The notes beneath the pieces are model-generated. The model worked only from the letters and a program-made list of their open reading frames with translations. It searched no databases and had not been told where the DNA came from. This document shows, one piece after another, positions 34,020 to 43,537 of a DNA stretch of 64,000 bases. Position 1 is the stretch's first letter, and each line of letters starts with the position of its first letter. Source of the stretch: Hahellaceae bacterium (lineage in GTDB: Bacteria > Pseudomonadota > Gammaproteobacteria > Pseudomonadales > Oleiphilaceae); the NCBI GenBank assembly GCA_016716085.1, contig JADJWY010000009.1:62001-126000 (forward strand), in the 5' to 3' direction. The position numbers were made by a program, and so were the translations under genes.

Positions 34020-36570
34020 TAATGAGTTGGTTGAGTCGATATTTGATGTGCTTGAAAATGAAAATCTGATTCTGATCGGCAATACGGGCGATGGTTACTA
34101 CGAAACCAGTGGTGCCAGTGAGCATGGTGTGGCGGCGATCGGGCTCAACTCCGAAGGCAGCGTAAAATGGCAGGTGATGGCGGAGCCCGGTGTACACGAA
34201 GCACCGGCCGATAACCGCATGGCGGACTGTGCCGTCTATGTTAATCGCGAGTGCAAGCGCAATACGGCTGCATTGCTCGCTGCCGTGGGCGAGGTGAAAT
34301 TTGATATTTCGGTTGGTAATAACCTGACCCCGGTCGGTAAGCAGGGGACAGTGGATAGGGCGGAAGGGGCGTCGGTTTACAGCATCGGTGGGCATTCGGC
34401 GATGGACTTTATCGAGCGGGAGACCGGCAAACCCGTCTTACAGTCTGACCGGGGGGTGATGACCCTGACCGTGATTGATGCTGACCAGCCTGAAATTAAG
34501 CGACTCCGTTCCATCGTTCCGGACTTCTCCAAAAGTGAGCGTTCTCTCGGGTTATATGGTGGCATTGAGGCCGGAAAGTCAGTTCAGGTGTGTCTTGCCC
34601 GGCCGGACGAACTAATCAACGAGGTGTACCAGATTGCGGCGGCTCGAAAACAGGAGGGATTTGACCCCGCCGCCGCCATCATTGTCAGTTGTGCGGGACG
34701 CAAAGCGATACTCGGCGAAGAGATCCGACATGAAATTCTGGCTTTGTCTGAAAATCTGGGTGAAACACTGCCCATCGTCGTGCTCATTGATGATCTTGAA
34801 AACGCCCTGAGTGCGGTCAATGGGTGCTGTGATCGTATTCAGGGCGCGTTTATTCAGCTGGGGCCAACGTTCACCGCGCGCCAGCTTGGTGATCAATGCT
34901 GGCATTTTATCATTCTACCCGGCTGGTTGCAGTGGTTGCCGGCATTGCTACATCCTTTGCTTGCGGCCTTGGAGGATAATATCCGCAAGCAGGACAAATC
35001 AGAGGAATTGCGTCGGGCACTGGTCAGACTGGAGCGGGACCATGATATCACCCGTGGTGACTACCAGCGGGTTAGCGGCAATCTGCTGAATAAGGTTGAT
35101 GCGCTGACTCATGCACAGGACGAGATTATTCTGTTGAACCAGAGGCTTGAGCAGAAGGTTCAGGCGCGAACGGCGGAACTGGAGGCCAGTAATCGCCAAC
35201 TTAAACAAGCCAAAAATGAAGCGGATGCCGCCAATGAAGCCAAGAGTGTCTTCCTGGCGACGATGAGCCATGAGATTCGGACGCCGATGAACGGTGTTAT
35301 CGGCATGTTAGAACTGCTCAGCGATACGCGCCTGGAACCGGAGCAGCAATCAATGTTGTCCACCGCGCGTGAATCGGCGGTCACTTTGCTGGAGTTGGTC
35401 GAAAGTGTCACTGAAACGCTCGCGGCCAATGCTTCCCGGCGGAATCTCAGTATCTATGTGTACGTAGCTCCAACGCTTCCCAACGCTATTCTGGGCGATG
35501 AAGTGCGCATCAGGCAGGTGCTCTTCAATCTGTGCAGTAATGCCATTAAATTCTGTGGTGCGCCGCAGAGTTCTTTGCCTGGCAAAGTGTGGCTGAACTG
35601 CAGTGATGTTGACGAGGGTAAAAACATCCGCATTTCAGTGACAGACAATGGCATTGGTATGTCAGATGACATCAAGCAGCGCCTCTTCAGTCCTTTTACC
35701 CAAGGGGAGAGTTCGACCACTCGCCGGTTTGGTGGAACCGGGCTGGGGCTGTCCATTTGCAAGCAACGGGTCACGATGATGGGAGGGACCATCGCTGTCG
35801 ATACGGACGTAACACGCGGAACGACGTTTGAGGTTGTTTTCCCGATGCAGTCTTCGCCGGCATTGGATTTGGCAAGCGGGACCACTCTGAAGGGTGTTCA
35901 GTGTAAATACCTGGTCAGAGACGCCTCGCTTGAAACCATTCTGAGCGCTTACTTGCAGAATGCCGGCGCCCAGTTGGTCAGGTTTCCAGACCTTGAAACA
36001 CTTTTTCATCAGTCACATTCTGTTGACGCTTCGACGGTGGTGATTGTGGCACTGGACTCCGATGATTCAACCCTTCTGAGATGGATTCTTAAGTCTGCGG
36101 ATTTACCCGAGGCCTTACGCAGTCGCCTGGTGGTTCTGCGCTCGCGCCAACACCATCAATTGAGCCTTCCCACGGGTATCTCAGTCGTTTTGACAGATCC
36201 TATGCGTCGTCAAAGCCTGGTTAGCGCCGTTGAGTATGCGGCCGGGCGTCAGGAAAAAACACCCGATGCAGCATTAACCATTGCTGTGCAATTGCATCCC
36301 CTGTTTTCAGAGAGTAACGCCTGTCGGGTGTTGGTGGCGGAAGATAATCCTGTCAATCAGGAGGTGATCTTCCAGCAGCTGAAACGTCTTGGGTTGTCGA
36401 GCACCATTGTTGATAACGGATGTCAGGCGATGGCATTACTGCAACAGCAAGCCTTTGACCTGGTATTGACTGACTGCCACATGCCGGAGATGGACGGATT
36501 CCAACTCACCAACGCCATCCGGGAGCGGGAAAGTCAACACAACCTGCTACGGCTGCTGGAGAGCGCGTGA
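34006..36570 (+). pseudogene. FIST-domain hybrid histidine kinase, 5'-truncated by the IS and internally deleted
   Basis: A FIST sensor domain (about 34020-34990, missing its start) is followed by a coiled coil, His box ATMSHEIRTPMNGVIGMLEL, N box VLFNLCSNAIKF, G boxes NGIGMS and FGGTGLGLSICK, a degenerate receiver and a true receiver (LVAEDNPVN, VLTDCHMPEMDG). Three lesions are seen. The IS removes the start. Around 35395 the usual LINDILDFSKIEAG segment between LLEL and VESVTETLA is missing. The last receiver stops after AIRERESQHN, without the Thr/Ala and Lys parts, and ends out of frame. A readable frame extends back to GTG at 33952 in the IS. Probably non-functional. Confidence 0.8.
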
Positions 36571-36897
36571 ATGCAGTGGGCAAACGTTCGCATGACCATC
36601 CGAAAATGTCCACTCAGGAAGTCGGGTCTTTTAGTATTGGCGTTTTGGTTTCCTTAGTGGGAAATGAACCTGACTTGCACAAGCGAATTCTGGGTCGATA
36701 TATTGAAGATGGCGATGAAATGCTCAAAGAGTTTGATCGGGCCGTGTGTGCCAGCGAGACGTCGACCATTCATTTGCTTGCGCATAAGATGAAGTCTTCT
36801 TCCAAGGCTATTGGAGCCTACCCAACTTGAGCCACTCAAGCGAGAATACGGTGTATTGAAGTATCAATTGAGTCAATGGTTGGAACGCCAACCATGA
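36567..36897 (+). pseudogene. HPt domain remnant of the hybrid kinase
   Basis: The frame from 36567 reads into a histidine phosphotransfer domain (FSIGVLVSLVGNEPDLHKRIL, then HLLAHKMKSSSKAIGA, whose His is the phospho-accepting residue). It stops at 36828. From about 36817 another frame reads PTQLEPLKREYGVLKYQ and LSQWLERQP to a stop at 36895-36897, which looks like the last helix of the same HPt domain. I infer a deletion of several tens of bases with a frameshift after KAIGA. Upstream of 36567 the same frame gives a Pro/Ala/Thr linker, so this was probably the tail of the kinase. Confidence 0.7.
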
Positions 36898-36904
36898 AGG
36901 CAGA

Positions 36905-38096
36905 ATGCGCATGACAGACACAGACTTTTTCAAAGCGAATCAGCTGAATTTTTTAGTCGTTGATGACGATGCATTTATGCGCGATCTTGTCAGCATGACG
37001 CTCGAACGGCTGACGCCCGCCTCAGTCACCTGCGTGGCGAGTGGGATGGATGCGGTTGTCGCCGTCAAAAACGATCCTGCAACGTTTCATATCATCATGC
37101 TGGATCTTTTGATGCCGGACATGGATGGCATTGAAACCCTGCGCCACCTGGCCGAGATCAAGTATCAGGGCGGGTTGATCTTGTTCAGCGGCGCGGACAG
37201 CAGCGTTTTGCGCGCCGCCGTCAACGTCGCACGTGGGCGGTATCTGAATGTTCTGGGGTCTTTGTCGAAGCCGGTTAAAGCGGAGGCAGTGTCAGATTTG
37301 ATTCGTGACTTCAATCATTTCCTGACACGCCAACCTGACCAGCGACCTTTGCAGATGCTGACCGAAAGCGCGTTTGCGGAAGGATTGAAAGGCGATCATT
37401 TGCAGCTGTATTACCAGCCGCAGGTTTCGATACATACAGGAGAGGTTCTCGGTGCTGAGGCCGGCGGCGTTTATGCCGTTGGCCGACTCGCATCACTTTG
37501 TCAGAACCTTTGCGGACACAACATTGGATCTCGTTTTCAAGGATATCGCCGGTTGGGATGAAACGGGCAAAAAACTGGATATTGCCGTTAATATGTCTGC
37601 GGCAGCCCTGGTCGAGGTTTCCTTGCCGGAAAAGTTAGAAAGTCGCTGCAAAGCCTGTGGTATTTCCAATGATGTCATCAGTATTGAAATGACCGAATCC
37701 ATGCTGGATCGGAATCTGGTCGATTCGTTGGAGGTGCTGACCCGACTTCGCATGAGAGCATTGGGCCTTTCGCTGGACGATTTTGGAACGGGCTACTCGT
37801 CTCTGGAACGCCTCAAACGTATCCCTTTCGATGAGCTTAAGATTGATGGCAGCTTCGTTCGCGGCGCGAATACTGATCCTGCAGCCAAAGCAATCTTTGA
37901 ATCCAGTGTCAGTTTAGGGCGCCAGCTCAACATGACGATCGTTGCTGAAGGCGTAGAAACCCGTGAAGACTGGATACGCTCACGCGAACTGGGGTGCGAT
38001 GTGGTGCAGGGTTTTTTTGTCGCCCACCCCATGAGCGCGGCGGACTTTCAGACCTGGCTGCGCAACTGGCGTGGTTTTGACAGCCCCAATCTTTAA
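36905..38096 (+). pseudogene. REC-EAL response regulator, frameshifted inside the EAL motif region
   Basis: The first part (36905 or ATG 36911 onward) has a whole receiver domain (LVVDDDAFMRD, Asp in IIMLDLLMPDMDG, Lys in LGSLSKPVK) and the start of an EAL phosphodiesterase domain (HLQLYYQPQVSIHTGEVLGAEA). There the frame is lost. The rest continues in another frame from about 37455 as RPAAFMPLADSHHFVRTF, with EMTESMLD, SLDDFGTGYSSLERLK and IVAEGVET. The Leu of EAL and the following V-RW-HP-G stretch are missing, so a short deletion plus frameshift is inferred. Cyclic di-GMP hydrolysis should be lost. Confidence 0.85.
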
Positions 38097-38129
38097 ACCA
38101 GCGTATAGGCTGAACGCCAGCCTTTCCGG

Positions 38130-39293
38130 TTATTCCCGGAATCCCGCCAAATGCGCGTTATTCAGCAATCGTCGCGCAATGATGACACGCATGATTTCGT
38201 TGGTGCCTTCCAGAATCTGGTGAACCCGGCTGTCTCTCACATGCCGCTCCAGTGGATATTCCCGAATATAGCCATAGCCGCCGTGCAATTGTAACGCCTC
38301 ATTACAGACCTCAAAGCCGACATCGGTCGCGAAACGTTTGGCCATCGCGCTGTAGGTGCTGGCTTCAGGATCGTCATGGTCCAGCTTCCAGGCAGCCAGT
38401 CTGACCATTTGGCGGGCGGCTTGCAGTTCGGTTGCCATATCAGCCAGTTTGAATTGCAGGGCCTGGAAACTGGACAAAGGTTTACCGAATTGGGTGCGGG
38501 TCTGCAGGTAGCTGTGGGCCTGATTGAGGGCGGCCTGAGCTGTGCCGAGGGAGCAGGTGGCGATATTAATTCGCCCCCCATCCAGTGCTTGCATAGCAAA
38601 TCCAAAGCCTTCGCCTTCTTGACCCAAACGCCAGGTCTCGGGGACAACCACCTGATCGAAGTTGATCGTGCCGGTCGGTTGGGCATTCCAGCCCATTTTC
38701 TGTTCTTTGCGCCCGTAGCTGATACCCTCCGCCCGCGCCGGCACCACAAACGCGGAAATACCTTTGGAACCACTCTCGCCGGTACGTGCCATCACAACCA
38801 GAAAGTCGGTGCTTCCTGCGCCTGAAATAAAGGCTTTATTGCCGTTCAGAACGTAGTTCTTGCCCTGACGCAGGGCGGTGGTTTTCAACGAGGCGGCATC
38901 TGACCCCGCGTTTGGCTCCGTCAGGCAATAGGAGGCGAGCTTTTCCCCGCTGACCAGTCGTGGCAACACCTCTGCATGCAGGGCCGGAGTGCCATAGGTC
39001 GCGATCATGCGCGTTGCCATGTTGTGGATGGTGATGTAGGCGGCGGTGGCGGTGCAGCCCAGCGACAGCTCTTCGATGATGAGTGTGCTATCCAGTCGAC
39101 CCAGCCCCATGCCACCATGCTCCACAGGCGTGTAGAGCGACATGAAGCCCATGTCGCCTGCTTGTCTCAGGGTTTGGATCGGAAAGTGAGAGTGCGCGTC
39201 CCACTCGGCGGCAAAGGGGGTCAGTGCTTTTTGTGCAAACTGACGGGCAGCGGCCTGGTAGGCTTTTTGTTCGTCGGATAGATCAAAATTCAT
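38130..39293 (-). CDS. Acyl-CoA dehydrogenase (isobutyryl-CoA dehydrogenase-like)
   Basis: This 387-residue FAD enzyme very probably oxidises isobutyryl-CoA to methacrylyl-CoA in valine catabolism. It shows the FAD signature YCLTEPNAGSDAASLKT, ALDGGRINIATCSLGTAQAAL, TRTQFGKPLSSFQALQFKLADM and the catalytic-Glu region YPLERHVRDSRVHQILEGTNEIMRVIIARRLL. It lies 4 bases after mmsA and both are on the minus strand, so they form one unit. It converges with the broken EAL gene. The substrate is inferred from context and resemblance to ACAD8. Confidence 0.92.
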   Translation of the reverse strand: MNFDLSDEQKAYQAAARQFAQKALTPFAAEWDAHSHFPIQTLRQAGDMGFMSLYTPVEHGGMGLGRLDSTLIIEELSLGCTATAAYITIHNMATRMIATYGTPALHAEVLPRLVSGEKLASYCLTEPNAGSDAASLKTTALRQGKNYVLNGNKAFISGAGSTDFLVVMARTGESGSKGISAFVVPARAEGISYGRKEQKMGWNAQPTGTINFDQVVVPETWRLGQEGEGFGFAMQALDGGRINIATCSLGTAQAALNQAHSYLQTRTQFGKPLSSFQALQFKLADMATELQAARQMVRLAAWKLDHDDPEASTYSAMAKRFATDVGFEVCNEALQLHGGYGYIREYPLERHVRDSRVHQILEGTNEIMRVIIARRLLNNAHLAGFRE

Positions 39294-39297
39294 CGTG

Positions 39298-40794
39298 TTA
39301 CCGCATTTGAATCGTTAGATTGGGACCCTGGACCTCTTCACCCTGGTGGAACCATCGGCTGATAATAGTCTTGGTTTCGGTATAGAAACGAATCGCCTGC
39401 TTACCGTAAGCGTGTTGGTCGCCGTAAAACGAATTGCGCCAGCCCGTGAAGGAGAAAAAGGGCAGGGGAACAGGAATGGGTACATTAATGCCGACCTGAC
39501 CCACCTGCACATGGTGCTGGAAATAGCGTGCGGCACCGCCGGAGTTGGTGAAGATCGAAGTGCCGTTGCCGTTGGGGTTGGCATTGATCAGCGTCAGGGC
39601 TTCCTCCAGTGTTTCAACACAGATGGCCAGCAGAACCGGCCCGAAGATTTCTTCCTTATAAAGTGTCATCTCAGGTGTGACCTCGCTGAACAAGGTCGGA
39701 CCGACCCAGTGCCCCAGCGGATAGTCTTCCCGCATGAACGCACTGCCATCCAGCAGACAATTTGCACCTTCCTGTTTGCCCAGCCCGATCAATTTGAGTA
39801 CCCGCTGACGGGCGGGTTCACTGATCAACGGGCCAAACCCGGCATCGGACTCGTTCCACAAACCGGGTTTAACCTCGGCCAGCGCCTCCTTGAGCGGCTC
39901 CAAAGCGGCACGGGCACTGCCGACAAAGACGGCAACCGAGATGGCCATACAGCGTTGACCGGCGGCCCCCACTGATGCGCCGACCAAATGTGGGATAACC
40001 TGTGCCATATCCGCATCAGGCATGATGACCATATGATTCTTGGCGCCGGTCATGCACTGCACACGTTTGAGGTGCTGGGTGCCGGTCCGGTAAATATGTT
40101 GCCCGACGGTGGATGAGCCAACGAAAGAGATGGCTCGAATATCCGGGTGAGTCAGCAAGGGCTCGACCTGTTCCCGGTCGCCATGAATCAGTTGCAGAAC
40201 CCCTTTGGGTAAACCGGCTTCATGCAGGAGCTCGATGAGCCTGACGGGTGTCATGGGGTCTTGTTCTGAGGGCTTAAGTATAAAGGTGTTGCCGCAGGCC
40301 AGGGCCAATGGAAACATCCAGAGGGGTATCATGGCAGGAAAGTTGAAAGGTGTGATGCCTGCGCAGACGCCAAGGGGTTGTAAAAGCGTGTGTGTATCAA
40401 TGTCACGGGCCACGTTTTCCACCGTTTCACCCATCATCAGGGTGGGAATACTGCAGGCATGTTCTACGACTTCAATTCCGCGCCAGACATCGCCTTTGGC
40501 ATCGGCAAAGACTTTTCCGGTTTCCTGACTCAGTGTTTCGGCAAGGTCATCATGGTGGGTTTTCAGCAAGTGCAGGAAACGTTGTAACAGGCGTGCTCGG
40601 TCGGGAACCGGCACTTCTTTCCAGGTCTGAAACGCTTCCTTGGCTCCGGCAATCGCCCGTTCTATTTCGGAAGGCGTGGCACAGGGAACTTCGCTAAGTT
40701 TTTGTCCCGTTGCCGGGTTCAGATTGGCAATCCAACGTTTGGACGCGCTTTGGGTCCATTCACCATTGAGATAGAGCGGTAGAATCTGGGTCAT
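39298..40794 (-). CDS. mmsA: Methylmalonate-semialdehyde dehydrogenase (acylating)
   Basis: This enzyme converts methylmalonate semialdehyde to propionyl-CoA and CO2, the end of the valine route. The 498-residue product has LYLNGEWTQS, the PFNFPAMIPLWMFPLALACGN block, SFVGSSTVG, the catalytic Cys in GAAGQRCMAISVAVFVG, and EIFGPVLLAI. I chose the ATG at 40794, with GAGG ahead, over a GTG four codons earlier. It is the first gene of the mmsA-acyl-CoA dehydrogenase unit. Confidence 0.95.
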   Translation of the reverse strand: MTQILPLYLNGEWTQSASKRWIANLNPATGQKLSEVPCATPSEIERAIAGAKEAFQTWKEVPVPDRARLLQRFLHLLKTHHDDLAETLSQETGKVFADAKGDVWRGIEVVEHACSIPTLMMGETVENVARDIDTHTLLQPLGVCAGITPFNFPAMIPLWMFPLALACGNTFILKPSEQDPMTPVRLIELLHEAGLPKGVLQLIHGDREQVEPLLTHPDIRAISFVGSSTVGQHIYRTGTQHLKRVQCMTGAKNHMVIMPDADMAQVIPHLVGASVGAAGQRCMAISVAVFVGSARAALEPLKEALAEVKPGLWNESDAGFGPLISEPARQRVLKLIGLGKQEGANCLLDGSAFMREDYPLGHWVGPTLFSEVTPEMTLYKEEIFGPVLLAICVETLEEALTLINANPNGNGTSIFTNSGGAARYFQHHVQVGQVGINVPIPVPLPFFSFTGWRNSFYGDQHAYGKQAIRFYTETKTIISRWFHQGEEVQGPNLTIQMR

Positions 40795-40831
40795 GTAAGT
40801 CCTCACCGGTCCGTTGTATCGGACACACGTT

Positions 40832-40859
40832 GTTATATGAGGACCAGTGTAGCGTTAAA
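40832..40859 (-). promoter_or_regulatory. Candidate mmsA promoter
   Basis: On the minus strand TTTAAC (40854-40859) and TATAAC (40832-40837) are 16 bases apart. An inverted repeat GTCCG-N6-CGGAC at 40809-40824 lies between this and the start and could be an operator. Confidence 0.35.
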
Positions 40860-40909
40860 ATGCCATTCGATGGGATTGCCAATTGTGACAAACCCGTTGG
40901 CATGAGTGG

Positions 40910-41068
40910 TCAGACTTCGGTGAGGGTATCTTCGGTGTTCTCTTGAGCGATTTTGCGTTCCTGAGCGCGACGGATCAGCGCATTAAGAACAGAGTTGGCC
41001 GTATAGGTCATTCCGAACAGCACCAGACCGGCGGCGAGCGTCGAAGCGAAAGGGGCAGACATCAGCAT
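40910..41068 (-). CDS. Small single-span membrane protein, 52 residues
   Basis: A short frame starts at 41068 with ACAGGTG ahead at a good distance. It encodes one membrane span (MSAPFASTLAAGLVLFGMTY) followed by a charged tail (ALIRRAQERKIAQENTED). It lies between mmsA and the broken kinase, filling an otherwise empty gap. No family is recognised. Confidence 0.5.
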   Translation of the reverse strand: MLMSAPFASTLAAGLVLFGMTYTANSVLNALIRRAQERKIAQENTEDTLTEV

Positions 41069-41186
41069 GATTGATACACCTGTGAAAAATTGCTGTGCAG
41101 TCTACCGGCGAGAAAATGTTACCTCAAGTAGCAGTGTGTTGATTTTTGATCCGAATCGTTATTTTTTACGGTATTTGACGATTCCA

Positions 41187-43530
41187 TCAGCTGTCATCTG
41201 CGACACACTCGGGAAATTCAACGTAAAAGCAGGCCCCTCCGCTGGGTGCGCGTAAATAGCCAATTTTGCCCGCCTTTGCTTTTCGTATCCGAAGAGTCCA
41301 CCTGAGCGAACTTCTGAAAGAGTTGGGTGTGAAAGCTGTCCGGTATTCCAGGGCCTTCGTCAGACACCGAAATTCGGATATTGGCATCCTCTCGGCTCAG
41401 GTTGATGCGGAGCATACTGCTCGCGGGCGCAAATTTGATGGCATTGGAAAGAAAGTTCAGCAGAATCTGAGAGAGACGCTCAGCATCCACACGAATGCGC
41501 AGGGTGTCCTGTGGCGCTTGAATCTCTGTCGTCAGTTTTTTCTGGCCGATTTGTGACTCAATGTCTTTCACGGTGCGCCCGACCAGCACTTGAACATCAC
41601 ATACGCTGAGAGTAAAGGTCATTTTGCCGGACAGAATTTTATCCATATCCAACAGTTCGTTGATGAGCCGCCCCAGACGGTTGACGTTATTGCGCGCAAT
41701 GTTCAGCAGTTCGACCGCTTTCTCGGGCACAACCCCCATGGTGCCGGACGCGATCAGCGCCAGGGAGCCTGAAATCGACGTTAGCGGTGTGCGCAACTCA
41801 TGGTTCATGGTGGAAATAAAGTCTTTTTTGAGTTGCTCATTGCGCTTGCGCTCAGAGATGTCACGGATCATGCCGACAAAGACGATTTTGTCACGGTGAC
41901 TGATGCGGGACACTGCAAGGTCAGCGGGGAACACATCGCCATTTTTACGCACGGCGCTGACTTCCCGCCCGATGCCGATGATATGAGCTTCTCCAGAGTC
42001 CAGGTAGTTGCGGAGATATTGATCATGTTCCCGCGCAAAGCTTTCTGGCATCAACATCTTAACGTTTTGTCCCAGCACCTCGGCCTCAGGGTACTGGAAA
42101 ATGTCTTCGGCTGAGTGGTTGAAGGACTGGATCACACCGAATTCATTGATGGTAATGATGGCGTCGACGGTGTTGTCGATGATCGCCTGTGCCCGGTCTT
42201 TGCTCTCGATGAGCAGTTTTGCGGCGAATTCAGATTGAATCAGGTCGGCAATGGCACCGGCAAACACACTCTCTTCCGGAAGCCACTGACGGGGAGAAAA
42301 GCAATGCTCAAAGCAAACGATGCCCTGCACAAGGTTGTCGGTGATGATGACCGCGTCCATGCGCGCCTGAATGTGCTTGGGGGCGAAGTAGTAATCAATG
42401 AGTGGGGCGATGCGCTCGTCTTCATTGACATTGGATATCGTCATGACCCGGTGATTGTGCAGTGCGCTGCGGTACTGGGGCGCCTCCTCCAGGGAAAGCG
42501 TCTGCCCCCGTGTGAACAACCCGGCACTGCGTTCATACATATGCTGGCAAAGCAGCGTCTTGCCGTCATCTGAAAGTTCCCAGACACTGCTACGATTGAC
42601 CTCTAGGGCCATCGTCGCTTTCGCGAGAGTTTCCTTGATGCGGGCGTTGTAATCCTGTCCGCTGCCCGTGCGTTTGTAGAGTGCAATCAGGACGTCGCTG
42701 AAGCGCTGCAGTTTTGATTGAACGGCGCTCCGTTCCTGCTCCATTTTGAGGCGGATTTCCTGCAGCTCAGCCAATTCTCTCATGACAAAACCGAACTCAC
42801 CTTTTTGGTTGCGGCTAATATCTGCCATCCGGCCTGACTTGAGGGTTCGCATATGATTGACGAGCGTGTGGAGAGGACGGGTAATACTTTGGGTGACCAG
42901 TGAACTCAGCCCAATGGCGAGTGCAAGGGCAATGACCAGTACCGTTAGAAAAAAGAAGCGGGTTTGCTCATAAGTTTCGAGAGCCTCCGCCGCGTCATGC
43001 TCGGCATCATTCATTCGTTCCGAAGCGAACTCGGTGAGAAGCTGAGTCAGGGGGTCGATGGTCTGGTAAAGGGCTTCAGTCGTGAATACGACAAGAGCCT
43101 GGACGTTACCGGCGATGAGGATGGTATGCAGCTCACCGACCAGTCGGTCGGCCTGCTGTTTAAGGGGTTCGAGCATCTCGAGTTGCTGATGGCCAATCCG
43201 CGAATTCTGGGCTGCAACGGAATCCGAGTAATATTGCCACTCCCGAGCAATACGGTCTTCGTAGACCTTTAAATCCAGAAGGGCTTGTTCATAATTGAGA
43301 TTGCCATTGCGGGCCTTATGCGCAGTGTCAACGACATTGACCGCATAAAGCCGGCTCACATCTGTGATCCGTTTCAGAATCACAATGTCCTCCTGATGGA
43401 GATCGCGGATTACTTCCGCCTGCTGATGATTGAAGTACAGGCCCCCCATGCTCATGACCAGCATCAGGGTGGTCAGCACGCCTGCCATGAAGGTCAGTCG
43501 GAAGCGAATAGAGGCGTGATTCAACAACAT
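41187..43530 (-). pseudogene. HAMP-GAF-PAS sensor histidine kinase with deleted G2 box
   Basis: The kinase begins at 43530, eight bases after the dehydrogenase stop. It has a first span (FRLTFMAGVLTTLMLVMSMGG), a helical sensor region, a second span (FFLTVLVIALALAIGLSSLV), HAMP, a GAF-like domain (about residues 285-450), PAS (DAIITINEFGVIQSFN), His box STMNHELRTPLTSISG, N box NFLSNAIKF and G1 box DEGPGIP. After FAQVDSSDTKSKGG the expected TGLGL G2 box is missing. The frame then runs to an early stop at 41218, while a second frame continues as KIGYLRAPSGGACFYVEFPE to 41187. A deletion with frameshift near 41262 is inferred. Kinase activity is probably lost. Confidence 0.85.
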
Positions 43531-43537
43531 AATGCTG

